Shown one piece after another: positions 1 to 8,310 of a DNA stretch of 64,000 bases (positions are counted from its first letter, which is position 1; every line of letters begins with the position of its first letter). Where the stretch lies: NCBI GenBank assembly GCA_903895595.1, contig CAITUP010000064.1, positions 1 to 64,000 of the forward strand. The letters are read 5' to 3'. A program made the position numbers and the translations under genes. Below the pieces are notes generated by a model that was not told where the DNA came from, made no database searches, and saw only the letters and a program-made list of their open reading frames with translations. The DNA comes from an uncultured Acetobacteraceae bacterium (GTDB lineage Bacteria > Pseudomonadota > Alphaproteobacteria > Acetobacterales > Acetobacteraceae).

Positions 1-167
1 ACGATGTGCAGCGTGCGGTAAGCCTTCTGCAGCGACGAGGTTTTGGAGAAAACGCCGAACTCTTTGTGTACGCCGGCCATTTCCTGAATAGCGTCGCCAG
101 CTCCCAGCCGCGTATTCAACTGATGCATAACGTCGCTGGTCGTGGTGTCCTTGATCATACCGCCCAT
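1..167 (-). CDS. Hypothetical protein, 5' part only (runs off the window)
   Basis: An open frame on the minus strand starts at the ATG at 167 and runs off the left edge of the window. The start is supported by a GGGAG ribosome site at 176-180, eight bases upstream. The visible 55 residues begin MGGMIKDTTTSDVMHQLNTR and contain no domain I recognise. They look soluble, with no signal peptide. The true length is unknown because the 3' end is missing. The gene lies upstream of, and is read in the same direction as, nothing else visible; the large cyclase gene ends beyond it at 225. Confidence 0.5.
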   Translation of the reverse strand, partial: MGGMIKDTTTSDVMHQLNTRLGAGDAIQEMAGVHKEFGVFSKTSSLQKAYRTLHI

Positions 168-224
168 TGCACTTACTCCCTGTTTGGGTCGGTCCGAACA
201 CAATGCCAAACAATACGGCAGCAA

Positions 225-3200
225 TCAAGTCTGTCGGTTCAATGGCGTTGCAAAAGAATTACCGGACAGGATCGACTGAAGAAGGCCCGCTCCCGTGTCA
301 TTCGCCAGCATTCGGGTGCGCGCGACCAATGCCGCATCGCGTTCGCCTCCCGCCCTGACGGCAACCGACCCGGCATGGTATTCGGCCAACCGGTCGGTTC
401 GCCGCCGCGCCACATCCATTGCTTCGACCGCTACCTTCGCCGCTCGGGCAGCATCGCCCGCGCGCAAATACGTGTCGGCCAGATGGGCCAACAGGCGAGC
501 CTCCAGTTCCAGGCCGGCCTTGGCGTGACGGGCATCGGCCAACGCATTGGTCAAACATGCTTCCGCTCCCGCGAAGTCGGCGGCCGCTATGGCAGCCAAA
601 CCGCGGCAAGCTTGCGACATCACCTGCAAATACGGTGCGACGGAGCGGTCGGCATAGTCGGCGACGATGGTTGCGTGCCGATCGGCCGACACTGCATCGT
701 CGCGATGCCACGCCAATTCCACGGCCGCGAAATGCGGAATGAACTGCACCACGGGGTTCACGACCTCGGTCGCGACCTGACAAACCCGGGCAATCCAGAT
801 TTCCGCTTCGTCGTGCCGGCCCAACCACACCAAAGCACGGGTGCGCAGACATTTGACCCAATGTTCGACGTCGAATCCCAGCACTTGGTCGATATCCAGC
901 CCCAGCACCACCTGACCATCGTTTCGATTGCGGCTTTCGAACGCGGCGAGGGCGGTATCGTTCGCGGCGAGCGCTTCATTCAAGCGCCCGGACTGCCAAT
1001 ACGCCTGACACAACATGCCGTGAACCGTGCCGCGACGGCCGGGATCGCCGTCTGGCCCCGACAAGACGATCGCGTCGCCCACGAGGCGGACATAGTCGTC
1101 GGCCGCACCGCTGGCCGAAAGGATGCGACCGTAGGCGCCAAGCAACAACGGCTCGTGCGACCGGTCGCCGCTCCCGCGCGCGAAGCGCAATGCTTCTTCG
1201 GCGAAGGGTTTGGCCTCTTCGGCGGAGATGCCTTCCCGCCAGCCGAAATTCAAAATTTGGCCGTTCGCCAGCGCCCGCAGCTTGTCGTTCTCATCCGACC
1301 GCGGCTGGTCGCGCAGCAAGTGCCGCACCTTCTTCCAATCGGCGAAGGCCTTCGCGCTGTTGGTCCGCCCGACCCAGCGGGCAGCCCTAGCCAGATGCCG
1401 TGCGGCCAGTTCCAATTCGCCGGCGGCCTCGCAATGATGCGACAGCAATCCGGCACTTTCGTCGCCCATGCCCCATTCGTGCCGCTCCATCGCTCGGGCG
1501 ACCGCGGCATGCAGCCGCACACGCCTGGCACGCAGCTGGGTCGTGTAGGCGACTTCCTGAATCAGCGGGTGGCGGAATGCGAACGAGGCGCCGGACGACC
1601 CAGCCCGCGGCAGAATCAGTTCCGCCGCCGTAAGCCGGTCCAACAGGCGCCGGGCATCGACGGTGGTGATCCCTGCCACTTCCTCGATCAACGCCTGCGG
1701 GAACTCCTTACCGATAATCGCACCGATCTGCAGCAGGCCTTTTTCCCGCGCATCCAGCCGATCGAGCCGGTCGCCCAAAACTGCTTCGACGGTCGCGGGC
1801 AGCGCCATGTCGGCGGATACCGCCCCGGTGAGACGATAATGCCCGCGTTCGCCGGTCAACACGCCGTCCTGCGCCAGCGAGAGGATCAACTGTTCCGCGA
1901 AGAACGGATTGCCGCCGCATTGCTGAGCGACCTTCTCCACGAGAGCGACGAGTTCCGTGTCGTCGCCCACATGATCGCGGACCAGATCGCGGGCATGCGC
2001 CGCGGGCAGTTCCTCCAGCCGAAGCTCACGGTAATGCGGCATCGCCATCAACGGCGCCGACCAGGTCGGGCGGAAATTCAGCACGACCACGTGGCGCGTG
2101 CCCTGAATCGCCTCGGCCAGGGTCTGCATGAAATCGCCACTGGCTTCGTCCAGCCAATGCAGGTCCTCGACAATCAGAACCGATGGGCGGCGTCCGGCGG
2201 CCTTCACCATGGCGCGGACGATGTCGGTCAGCCGCGCCAGCCGCGCGCGGGGTTCCATCCGTGGCAGCGCCTGACCGGTCGGGGCGTAGCCCAGAAAATC
2301 GAGCAGGATCGGCAGATCGCCGATCAATGCCGGATCGAGCGCCATGATACGCTGACGGATGCGTTCGCGTGTCGACGCCGGATCGGTCAGTCCGCCGATC
2401 CGCAGGAAGGTGCGCAGGATTTCCAACACCGGCAGCAGCGGTGTCGCCTGCCCATAGACATGCGCCCGGCCTTCCACCACATCCACGCGCCGGCCGCGGC
2501 ACCACTCGCTGAATTCGAAACACAGCCGGCTTTTGCCAACGCCGGCCGCGGCCGAGATGCCGATGATGCTGGGCTTGCCGTTTTCGGCATCCTCCAGAGC
2601 ACGGCGCAATATCGCCATTTCCCGATCGCGCCCGCGCATGGGCGCGAGGTCGGTCCCACGGAACTGATCGCTGGCCACCGCCGGACGCATTCCGTCCAGG
2701 CGATAGACCTCCACAGGAGCCGCGATACCGCGCAGGTTGAACGCGCCCCGCGATTGGGTTTCGCAATAAGGCCCAACCAGCGCTCGGCAATCGCCGCTCA
2801 TGCAGATTTCGTCGCGCACCGCCAATTGTTCGATCCGGCTGGCGAGATGCACGGTCATGCCCTGCGCCTCCATCTCCACCATGGGACCGGTGTTCAGGGC
2901 GCCCGCGACGACCTCCCCCGAGTGCAGGCCGATCCGGATCGGCGGCGCGCCCGGCAGAGCCGCGACGGCATCGCGCATCGCCAGTGCCGCCTGGGCGGCC
3001 AAAAGTGCGTGCCCTTCCCGCGCGACCGGCGCACCGAATGCCGCCTTAAGGCCGTCGCCGAGCGTGCGCAGGATCGTGCCGTCGTAGCGGCGCACGGCGC
3101 GCGCCATCGCGGCAACGACGGGCTGCAACCGGTCCATCGCCGCTTCCGCGTCCATACCGGCGATCATTTCGGTAGAGCCGACAATATCGGCGAACAGGAC

Positions 3201-3398
3201 GGTTGCCTGCTTGCGCTCCCCGCCCGGCTCGACGACCAGCGCGTCCGGCGTCAGCGACCCGCCGCACCAGCCGCAGAATCTTGCCCCCGGATTCGATCCG
3301 CGCCCGCATGCGGCGCACACGATTTCAAGCCGCGTGCCGCAAGCTTGGCAGAAGGCCGCGCCCTCGGGATTTTCAACCGCGCAGCGTTGGCATTGCAT
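225..3398 (-). CDS. Double zinc-ribbon / class III nucleotidyl cyclase / AAA ATPase / TPR protein
   Basis: A 1,057-residue multidomain signalling protein. Residues 1-50 hold two CxxC pairs (C3/C6 with C17/C20, and C28/C31 with C42/C45), a DZANK-type double zinc ribbon. Residues 62-235 are a class III adenylate/guanylate cyclase domain, with the metal-binding aspartates visible at D71 (LFADIVGS) and D115 (TLGDG). The usual transition-state Asn of NxxxR is His (H184, R188). A P-loop follows (GVGKS, K289) with a Walker B at LIVEDLHWLD, then a long helical TPR-like tail. This is the architecture of large bacterial cyclase/ATPase regulators. I chose the ATG at 3398 because the zinc ribbon starts there, although the frame is open to 3494. 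Cyclic nucleotide production is inferred from family and not certain. Confidence 0.85.
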   Translation of the reverse strand: MQCQRCAVENPEGAAFCQACGTRLEIVCAACGRGSNPGARFCGWCGGSLTPDALVVEPGGERKQATVLFADIVGSTEMIAGMDAEAAMDRLQPVVAAMARAVRRYDGTILRTLGDGLKAAFGAPVAREGHALLAAQAALAMRDAVAALPGAPPIRIGLHSGEVVAGALNTGPMVEMEAQGMTVHLASRIEQLAVRDEICMSGDCRALVGPYCETQSRGAFNLRGIAAPVEVYRLDGMRPAVASDQFRGTDLAPMRGRDREMAILRRALEDAENGKPSIIGISAAAGVGKSRLCFEFSEWCRGRRVDVVEGRAHVYGQATPLLPVLEILRTFLRIGGLTDPASTRERIRQRIMALDPALIGDLPILLDFLGYAPTGQALPRMEPRARLARLTDIVRAMVKAAGRRPSVLIVEDLHWLDEASGDFMQTLAEAIQGTRHVVVLNFRPTWSAPLMAMPHYRELRLEELPAAHARDLVRDHVGDDTELVALVEKVAQQCGGNPFFAEQLILSLAQDGVLTGERGHYRLTGAVSADMALPATVEAVLGDRLDRLDAREKGLLQIGAIIGKEFPQALIEEVAGITTVDARRLLDRLTAAELILPRAGSSGASFAFRHPLIQEVAYTTQLRARRVRLHAAVARAMERHEWGMGDESAGLLSHHCEAAGELELAARHLARAARWVGRTNSAKAFADWKKVRHLLRDQPRSDENDKLRALANGQILNFGWREGISAEEAKPFAEEALRFARGSGDRSHEPLLLGAYGRILSASGAADDYVRLVGDAIVLSGPDGDPGRRGTVHGMLCQAYWQSGRLNEALAANDTALAAFESRNRNDGQVVLGLDIDQVLGFDVEHWVKCLRTRALVWLGRHDEAEIWIARVCQVATEVVNPVVQFIPHFAAVELAWHRDDAVSADRHATIVADYADRSVAPYLQVMSQACRGLAAIAAADFAGAEACLTNALADARHAKAGLELEARLLAHLADTYLRAGDAARAAKVAVEAMDVARRRTDRLAEYHAGSVAVRAGGERDAALVARTRMLANDTGAGLLQSILSGNSFATPLNRQT

Positions 3399-3557
3399 CG
3401 CTGGTCCGCCGTTCGGCAAGGTTACGTACCAGCGGCACCGACGCCGCCCGCCTCCGGCGATCTCCCCGTCGCAAACCGCCTTCCATCGCCCCATCCTTCC
3501 TTCGCCATTCGGCGTACGCGCATCGGCACGAACGTACAGGCTGGCGCGGCGGATGAC

Positions 3558-3661
3558 CAGAGGATACCGGTCGTCAGACGCCGAAGCCGCATTCCCGTCA
3601 TGGTCGGGTCAAGCACGACCACGACGGGAAACGCGGGAAACCGCCATATGCAATCGCCCTG
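3558..3661. mobile_element. Decayed copy of the CAGGG/ATCGCATATG small inverted-repeat element
   Basis: This sits between the cyclase gene and phnE2. The right end reads, on the opposite strand, CAGGGCGATTGCATATGGC, which is close to the ends of the copies at 28305 and 29235. The centre carries the shared CGTCATGGTCGGG hairpin. The left end (CAGAGGATACC) is only weakly similar, so the copy is eroded. Its length of 104 bp agrees with the other copies (101-111 bp). No target duplication is visible. Confidence 0.55.
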
Positions 3662-3677
3662 CGGCTGGGGTGAACCG

Positions 3678-4523
3678 CTAACCTATCAGCCGCATCCGCA
3701 ACCAGCGCGACACGGTGTCGATCAGGGCGACCGCGATCAGAATCAGCACGATCGCGTAGGCGACCTGATCCCAGGCATTGATCTGAATACGTTCCGACAG
3801 GCGCAGCCCGATCCCCCCTGCCCCGACCAGCCCCAGAATGGTTGCCTCGCGGGAGTTGGACTCGATCTGATACAGCGTCTGGCCGATCGTCACCGGCAGC
3901 ACCTGCGGCAAGACGCCCATGCGCAGCACAGCAAAGAAGCTGGCGCCGGTCGCGGTCACGCCCTCGGTCTGTTTGCGGTCGGTGTTTTCGATGGCCTCGG
4001 CGAACAGTTTCGACAACACGCCGGTATCGGCGACGCAAATCGCCAGAATCCCGGCAATCGGCCCCAGCCCCATCGCCCGCACGAACACCAGCGCCCAGAT
4101 CAGCTGGTCCACGCCGCGCATGCCGTCGAACAGGCGCCGGGTGATAAACCGGAACACCCGCGCCGGGATCACGTTACGCGCGCCGAGAAACCCAAGCGGG
4201 AGGGCGAATGCGAAGGCCAGCATGGAGCCGAGATAAGCCATGGCCACGGTTTCCAGCATGGAACGCAGCAGCTCGGCATGGTCCCAATCGGCAAAGCCCG
4301 TCCAATCCAGCATCAACCGGACGATCGTCCAGAGCCTCGGCAATCCGGTAAACAGCTTGCCGAATTCGAACAGCCAGAGCAGGTAGCCGAAATAGCCCGC
4401 CGCCAGCAGGACCACGGCCCAACGCAGCACCTTCGTTCCGGTACCGGGACCGAAGGCGGTGGGCGTGCGGATGCGTTGCGCCGCGATGTCGGTCGGTGCG
4501 ATATCCGCCAGATGCAGGCTCAT
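3678..4523 (-). CDS. phnE: Phosphonate/phosphate-type ABC transporter permease PhnE (second copy)
   Basis: A 281-residue inner-membrane permease of the PhnE family and the last gene of a phnC-D-E1-E2 operon. A cytoplasmic N-terminus of about 30 residues precedes a first membrane segment (VLRWAVVLLAAGYFGYLLWL). Several more segments follow. The cytoplasmic EAA-type loop, with the conserved G..A..I..G spacing, lies around TATGASFFAVLRMGVLPQVL. The start overlaps the phnE1 stop by four bases (ATGA), so the two permeases are translationally coupled and probably form a heterodimeric channel. The imported substrate (phosphonate, phosphite or phosphate ester) cannot be told from sequence. Confidence 0.9.
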   Translation of the reverse strand: MSLHLADIAPTDIAAQRIRTPTAFGPGTGTKVLRWAVVLLAAGYFGYLLWLFEFGKLFTGLPRLWTIVRLMLDWTGFADWDHAELLRSMLETVAMAYLGSMLAFAFALPLGFLGARNVIPARVFRFITRRLFDGMRGVDQLIWALVFVRAMGLGPIAGILAICVADTGVLSKLFAEAIENTDRKQTEGVTATGASFFAVLRMGVLPQVLPVTIGQTLYQIESNSREATILGLVGAGGIGLRLSERIQINAWDQVAYAIVLILIAVALIDTVSRWLRMRLIG

Positions 4524-5443
4524 TGCATCCGTCCGATGAAGGCGTGGCGGATGCGTTCCGATGTCAGGTCCAGGACGACCACCATCAGCAGGATCAGAAT
4601 GCAGATCGCGCTGACTTCCTCATAGATGTTGAAGCCGATGGTGCGTTTCAGCTCCATGCCGATGCCGCCGGCACCGACGAACCCCAGAATCGTCGAGGAA
4701 CGGACATTGATCTCGAACCGCAGCAGCGCGTAGCTCAGGAAACCCGGCAGCACCTGCGGCACCACGCCGTAACGGATCTGCGCCAGCCACGATCCGCCGA
4801 CGGAGACGATGCCTTCGATGGGCCGTCGGTCGGCGTTTTCGTTCAATTCCGCGAACAGTTTCCCCAGCCCGCCCGTCGTATGGATCGCCATCGCCAAAAT
4901 GCCGGCGAGCGGGCCGATTCCGAACGGCCAGACCAGGATCAGCGCCAACACCACCTGCGGAATGGTGCGTAGAATTTCCAGCAGCCGCCGGATCAGGAAC
5001 ACCATCGGACGCAGCCGCGACAACGATCCGGTCGCGGGGAAACACAAGGCGAAGGCGGCAGCGAAGCCCAGCACCGTGGCCAGCACCGCCATTTGCAGGG
5101 TCTGCCAGAGCAATGCCGCGTAAACGTCGATGCGGTAGAACCAATAAGCCAGCGATTGCGGTTCCTTGGTGCCGCCGAAGATATGACCGAACGCGAGGAC
5201 CGGTACTGTATCGGCGCCGCGCGATGGCTCGATGGACAGCAGCTTGCCGAAATACTCGCCGACACGCGGCAGGCCGGCCAGGATCGTGTCCGGTGCGAAA
5301 TCCGTCCAAACGGCTGCGATGACGAACAGCAGCGCGACCGATGCCACGGTGCCCCATGCTTGAAGCAGGCGCGTGCGAAGTATTGGACCGAAACGTTGCT
5401 GGAACCGGCGATATGCGGGGTCCTGGACGGTGGGGGTTAGCAT
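4520..5443 (-). CDS. phnE: Phosphonate/phosphate-type ABC transporter permease PhnE (first copy)
   Basis: A 307-residue PhnE-family permease with five to six membrane segments. The EAA-type loop is near SVGGSWLAQIRYGVVPQVLP and the C-terminal segment is rich in Ile and Leu. The reading frame is open to 5665, but family homology begins close to MLTPTVQDPAYRRF, so I place the start at the ATG at 5443. The extra upstream frame runs through a palindromic repeat at 5478-5528 and is not protein-like. The gene follows phnD and overlaps phnE2 by ATGA. It forms the membrane channel with phnE2 and is energised by PhnC. Confidence 0.9.
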   Translation of the reverse strand: MLTPTVQDPAYRRFQQRFGPILRTRLLQAWGTVASVALLFVIAAVWTDFAPDTILAGLPRVGEYFGKLLSIEPSRGADTVPVLAFGHIFGGTKEPQSLAYWFYRIDVYAALLWQTLQMAVLATVLGFAAAFALCFPATGSLSRLRPMVFLIRRLLEILRTIPQVVLALILVWPFGIGPLAGILAMAIHTTGGLGKLFAELNENADRRPIEGIVSVGGSWLAQIRYGVVPQVLPGFLSYALLRFEINVRSSTILGFVGAGGIGMELKRTIGFNIYEEVSAICILILLMVVVLDLTSERIRHAFIGRMQ

Positions 5444-5477
5444 GATGAGGCATGAGCGCGAACGGTGCTTTCTCCCC

Positions 5478-5528
5478 GCGCCATCTTCGGCGAAGGCCGA
5501 GGACCCACGCCTTTGCCGAAGATGACGC
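5478..5528. repeat. REP-like palindrome between phnD and phnE1
   Basis: The two arms at 5478-5497 and 5509-5528 match at 18 of 20 positions when one is reversed, and they enclose an 11-base loop. The core GTCATCTTCGGC starts with the same CGTCAT word as the other palindromes in this window. It would form a strong hairpin in the phn transcript, between the binding-protein and permease genes. Such hairpins often stabilise the upstream message, but that effect here is inference. Confidence 0.6.
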
Positions 5529-5555
5529 GGAAAAAGGAGACCTGCCCTGCCATCG

Positions 5556-6494
5556 TCAGCCGCGCGAACCTCGGCGTTCAGACTCCCGTAACTCGATAAT
5601 ATCTTTATACAAATCCATCGTCGCCGGCACGTACCCGACCCCCACGCCTTGCTCCAGCGAGTCATAGATATCCTTATGCGACGCCGGTAAATCCGTCATG
5701 ATCGCGACAAAGGCCTGCTTCAAATCCGCCGGCAAGGCCGAACGCATCGCCCAGGGACCGTTCGGAATTTTGCCCGATGTCCAGATGATCCGCACATCGG
5801 ACATTTTCAGCATGCCCTTGGCCACCATCGATCGCAGATTGCCGCGCGAATACCCCTGCGCGATATCGCCCTGCCCCGACGTCCAGGTCACGGCGGCATC
5901 GAATTGCCGGTTGAGCACCGCGACGATCCCTTGCTCATGGCCGCCCGCGAAACCGGTGCGGCTGAAATAGGCGCCGTCGGCCATGTCGATGCCCCGCAGC
6001 TTCATCGTCGCCCGCGGGATCAGATAGCCGGAGGCCGAATTCGGGTCGGCGAAAGCCAGAGAATGACCCCTCATCCCCTCGATGGAGGTAATCCCGGAAT
6101 CCGCCCGGACCACCATCGCGGAAACGTAATAGACGGAGCCATCGGCCTCCCGCGGCACGATCAACGGCTCCACGCATTTGCAATCGAGCCAAGCTCCGGC
6201 GAAGGCGGACGGGCTGAACTCCGACACGTCCACCTGCCCCGCGGCCATCGCCTGCATCACCCCGGCGTAGTCGGCGGCGGGAAACAGCTTGATCGTCACG
6301 CCAAGCTTTTCCCGCAACAGAGTCTGAAACCCATCGTACCGGCGCAACCGGTCCTGCGTGTTTTCCCCGCCGAGCAGACCGATGCGCAATTCCTTGACAT
6401 GGGCGTGCCAATCGTCGGCACGGCTGGCCGTTGGCAGAAGCAAGCCTATAACGGGGATGGCAACGAATGCCACGCGCCGGCCCCACTCCGTCAT
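5556..6494 (-). CDS. phnD: Phosphonate/phosphate-type ABC transporter substrate-binding protein PhnD
   Basis: Periplasmic binding protein of the PhnD family (312 residues from the chosen start). It has a signal peptide (RRVAFVAIPVIGLLLPTASRA) and the family core from ELRIGLLGGENTQDRLRRYD onward. The frame is open to 6689. A strictly palindromic 84-bp repeat (6489-6572) lies inside the 5' part of that frame. If translation starts at the ATG at 6494, that codon is supplied by the repeat. If it starts at the ATG at 6644, directly after phnC, the repeat is translated as 28 extra residues ahead of the signal peptide. The first option gives the better signal peptide, but neither start has a good ribosome site. 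The protein delivers ligand to PhnE1/E2. Confidence 0.88.
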   Translation of the reverse strand: MTEWGRRVAFVAIPVIGLLLPTASRADDWHAHVKELRIGLLGGENTQDRLRRYDGFQTLLREKLGVTIKLFPAADYAGVMQAMAAGQVDVSEFSPSAFAGAWLDCKCVEPLIVPREADGSVYYVSAMVVRADSGITSIEGMRGHSLAFADPNSASGYLIPRATMKLRGIDMADGAYFSRTGFAGGHEQGIVAVLNRQFDAAVTWTSGQGDIAQGYSRGNLRSMVAKGMLKMSDVRIIWTSGKIPNGPWAMRSALPADLKQAFVAIMTDLPASHKDIYDSLEQGVGVGYVPATMDLYKDIIELRESERRGSRG

Positions 6495-6572
6495 GCCGAC
6501 GCAGGTCGGCATCCACGACTTGCGATGCTCGGGCCGGCGCAGTCGTGGATGCCGACCTGCGTCGGCATGACG
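6489..6572. repeat. 84-bp perfect palindromic repeat inside the phnD reading frame
   Basis: Two 32-bp arms (6489-6520 and 6541-6572) are perfect reverse complements around a 20-base loop. They begin CGTCATGCCGACGCAGGTCG. A near copy lies at 28956-29038 and a one-arm copy at 28863-28890. Because 84 is a multiple of three and the element contains no stop in the phnD frame, it leaves the frame open. The translated core reads HADAGRHPRL and MPTCVGM. Confidence 0.9.
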
Positions 6573-6651
6573 GGTATGCGCGGACATCGCCGAAATCGCA
6601 GCGCCGATTGCCCGAAAGACATGCGAAAAGCAGGGCACGATCATTCTCCGT

Positions 6652-7434
6652 TCAGGGGTGTTCGGCGACATCGTCGCCATAGATGGCATGCAGCACGTCC
6701 TCGGTCAGCCCCTCCGGCGGGCCGTCGAACACGATCCTGCCCGCCGACATGCCGATGATGCGGCGGCAATAAGCCCGCGCGGTGTCCAGCGTATGCAGAT
6801 TGACCAGCACGGTGATGCCGTCGGTCCGGTTGATATCCAGCAGCGCATCCATCACCGCCTTGGCGTTGACGGGATCGAGCGACGAAATCGGCTCATCGGC
6901 CAGCAGCATCGCCGGTTCCTGCAGCAACGCCCGAGCAATCGCCACCCGTTGCTGCTGCCCCCCCGACAGCGCGTCCGCTCGTTTCAGCGCGACCTCCGCC
7001 AGACCGAAGCGATCCAGGGTGCGGATCGCCAGTACCCGCTCGGCGGGCGTGAACCGCTTGAACAGCACGCGCCACGCGGACATGTGGTTCAGCCGGCCGC
7101 ACAGCACGTTGGTCAGCACATCCAGCCGGTTCACCAGGTTGAACTGCTGGAAAATCATGGCCGTCCGCGCCCGCCACGCCCGCAGCGCCGCCCCGCGCAG
7201 GGCGGTCACGTCAACACCGTCGGCGACGATGCGGCCGGAAGAAGGCTCGATCAGGCGGTTGATCAGCCGCAGCAAGGTGGACTTGCCGGCACCCGAGCGG
7301 CCGATGATGCCCACCATCTCCCCGCGCACGATCGTCAGATCGGCCCCGGCGACGGCCAAGGTATCGCCGAAGCGTCGGCTGAGTTGGACGAGTTGCAGCA
7401 CGAAAATCCTGTCGTTGGGCGGCAGCGGCGTCAT
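6652..7434 (-). CDS. phnC: Phosphonate/phosphate-type ABC transporter ATP-binding protein PhnC
   Basis: A 260-residue ABC ATPase. It shows Walker [10 protein letters not shown], a Q-loop (FQQFNLV), the signature LSGGQQQR and Walker B MLLADEP, followed by the H-loop region VLVNLHTLD. Length and motifs fit PhnC, the ATPase of phosphonate-type importers. It is the first gene of the phnC-D-E1-E2 operon. It starts 3 bases after the stop of the upstream WcbI gene, so it may also be read from that upstream transcript. No C-P lyase genes are visible in the window, so the system may import a phosphorus compound that is processed elsewhere. Confidence 0.9.
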   Translation of the reverse strand: MTPLPPNDRIFVLQLVQLSRRFGDTLAVAGADLTIVRGEMVGIIGRSGAGKSTLLRLINRLIEPSSGRIVADGVDVTALRGAALRAWRARTAMIFQQFNLVNRLDVLTNVLCGRLNHMSAWRVLFKRFTPAERVLAIRTLDRFGLAEVALKRADALSGGQQQRVAIARALLQEPAMLLADEPISSLDPVNAKAVMDALLDINRTDGITVLVNLHTLDTARAYCRRIIGMSAGRIVFDGPPEGLTEDVLHAIYGDDVAEHP

Positions 7435-7437
7435 GCC

Positions 7438-8310
7438 CTACGGCATGAACGGCTCCCACCTGATATATTTCAAGATGTATTCCCGATGCGTCCAGAGATG
7501 CGAACGCCATTTGTGCCGTCCCAACGGGTCGTACCAGGTCAGGCCCATGCGTTCGGCGATGAGGGGATGGATCGGTACCGTCTCCACGTCCTGGCCGTCA
7601 TTGCCGCGCATCAGAAACGCGGCGTCGCGCTGCGCTCGGGCGATGGCAGCCGATGTCAGGCCGTCAGTCCGAGCGAGCAGGTGGTGCATGAGGTAGCCGA
7701 AAGCGGGCGCGGTGAGGTGGGTCGCGGTGTGGAACAGTTTTGCGGTGCGGAAATGCGCCTCGATCCAATCCCACACGCCGAAATCCGATAGCGCCTCCAC
7801 CGCTCGGGCGCGGGTCGCGTCCAAGCGCAATCGGCGGTCCAGATCCGGCATCCTCTCGCGGGTCATGGCCATGTAGCGGTCGTAAAGCGCGTCGTCCGGC
7901 AGATCCTCGCCGGTCACGGCTGGATCCAGCGACGCGGCGACGGAATCCGGCCACGGATAAACATAATCGCCGGCAGTCGCGACACGGGGATCGGAGCCGG
8001 AGAACGGCCACAGGCACAGCAGGATCAGCGGCGGGAAATTGACGATCCGGCAGCCCGCGGGCAACCGGCTTGCGAGCATACGCCGATGTTCGTTCGGCTC
8101 CCCGGTTTCGGCCTGATTCCAAACGACGCGGACATCGGCGAAAAACGCCTCATCGTAACGCGTGTCCCAATCCTCGGGCGTCACCCGCTGAGTCTCGATC
8201 GATTTGATCGTGAACACCTCCCGCAGATCGGGCAAATGCCGAGCGATGCGGGCAAGATGATCGGCTTGGCAGTTGCCGTGGATCAGCAGGGACGGTTTGC
8301 CGGCACTCAT
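7438..8310 (-). CDS. WcbI-family polysaccharide-associated putative acetyltransferase
   Basis: A 290-residue protein of the WcbI type (polysaccharide biosynthesis putative acetyltransferase). It opens with the family signature SLLIHGNCQADHLARI and continues with the fold core around FPPLILLCLWPFSG and a conserved C-terminal WTHREYILKYIRWEPF. WcbI-like proteins bind CoA-type nucleotides and are linked to capsule biosynthesis. The start at 8310 overlaps the stop of the preceding gene by ATGA. No signal peptide is visible. It is the second of two WcbI-type genes in tandem. The substrate is unknown. Confidence 0.75.
   Translation of the reverse strand: MSAGKPSLLIHGNCQADHLARIARHLPDLREVFTIKSIETQRVTPEDWDTRYDEAFFADVRVVWNQAETGEPNEHRRMLASRLPAGCRIVNFPPLILLCLWPFSGSDPRVATAGDYVYPWPDSVAASLDPAVTGEDLPDDALYDRYMAMTRERMPDLDRRLRLDATRARAVEALSDFGVWDWIEAHFRTAKLFHTATHLTAPAFGYLMHHLLARTDGLTSAAIARAQRDAAFLMRGNDGQDVETVPIHPLIAERMGLTWYDPLGRHKWRSHLWTHREYILKYIRWEPFMP

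Noticed and set aside
6-4625. A 1,539-residue open frame on the plus strand across the cyclase and phnE genes
   Set aside because: It is antisense to well-recognised genes and has no domain. It is the usual open antisense frame of GC-rich DNA.
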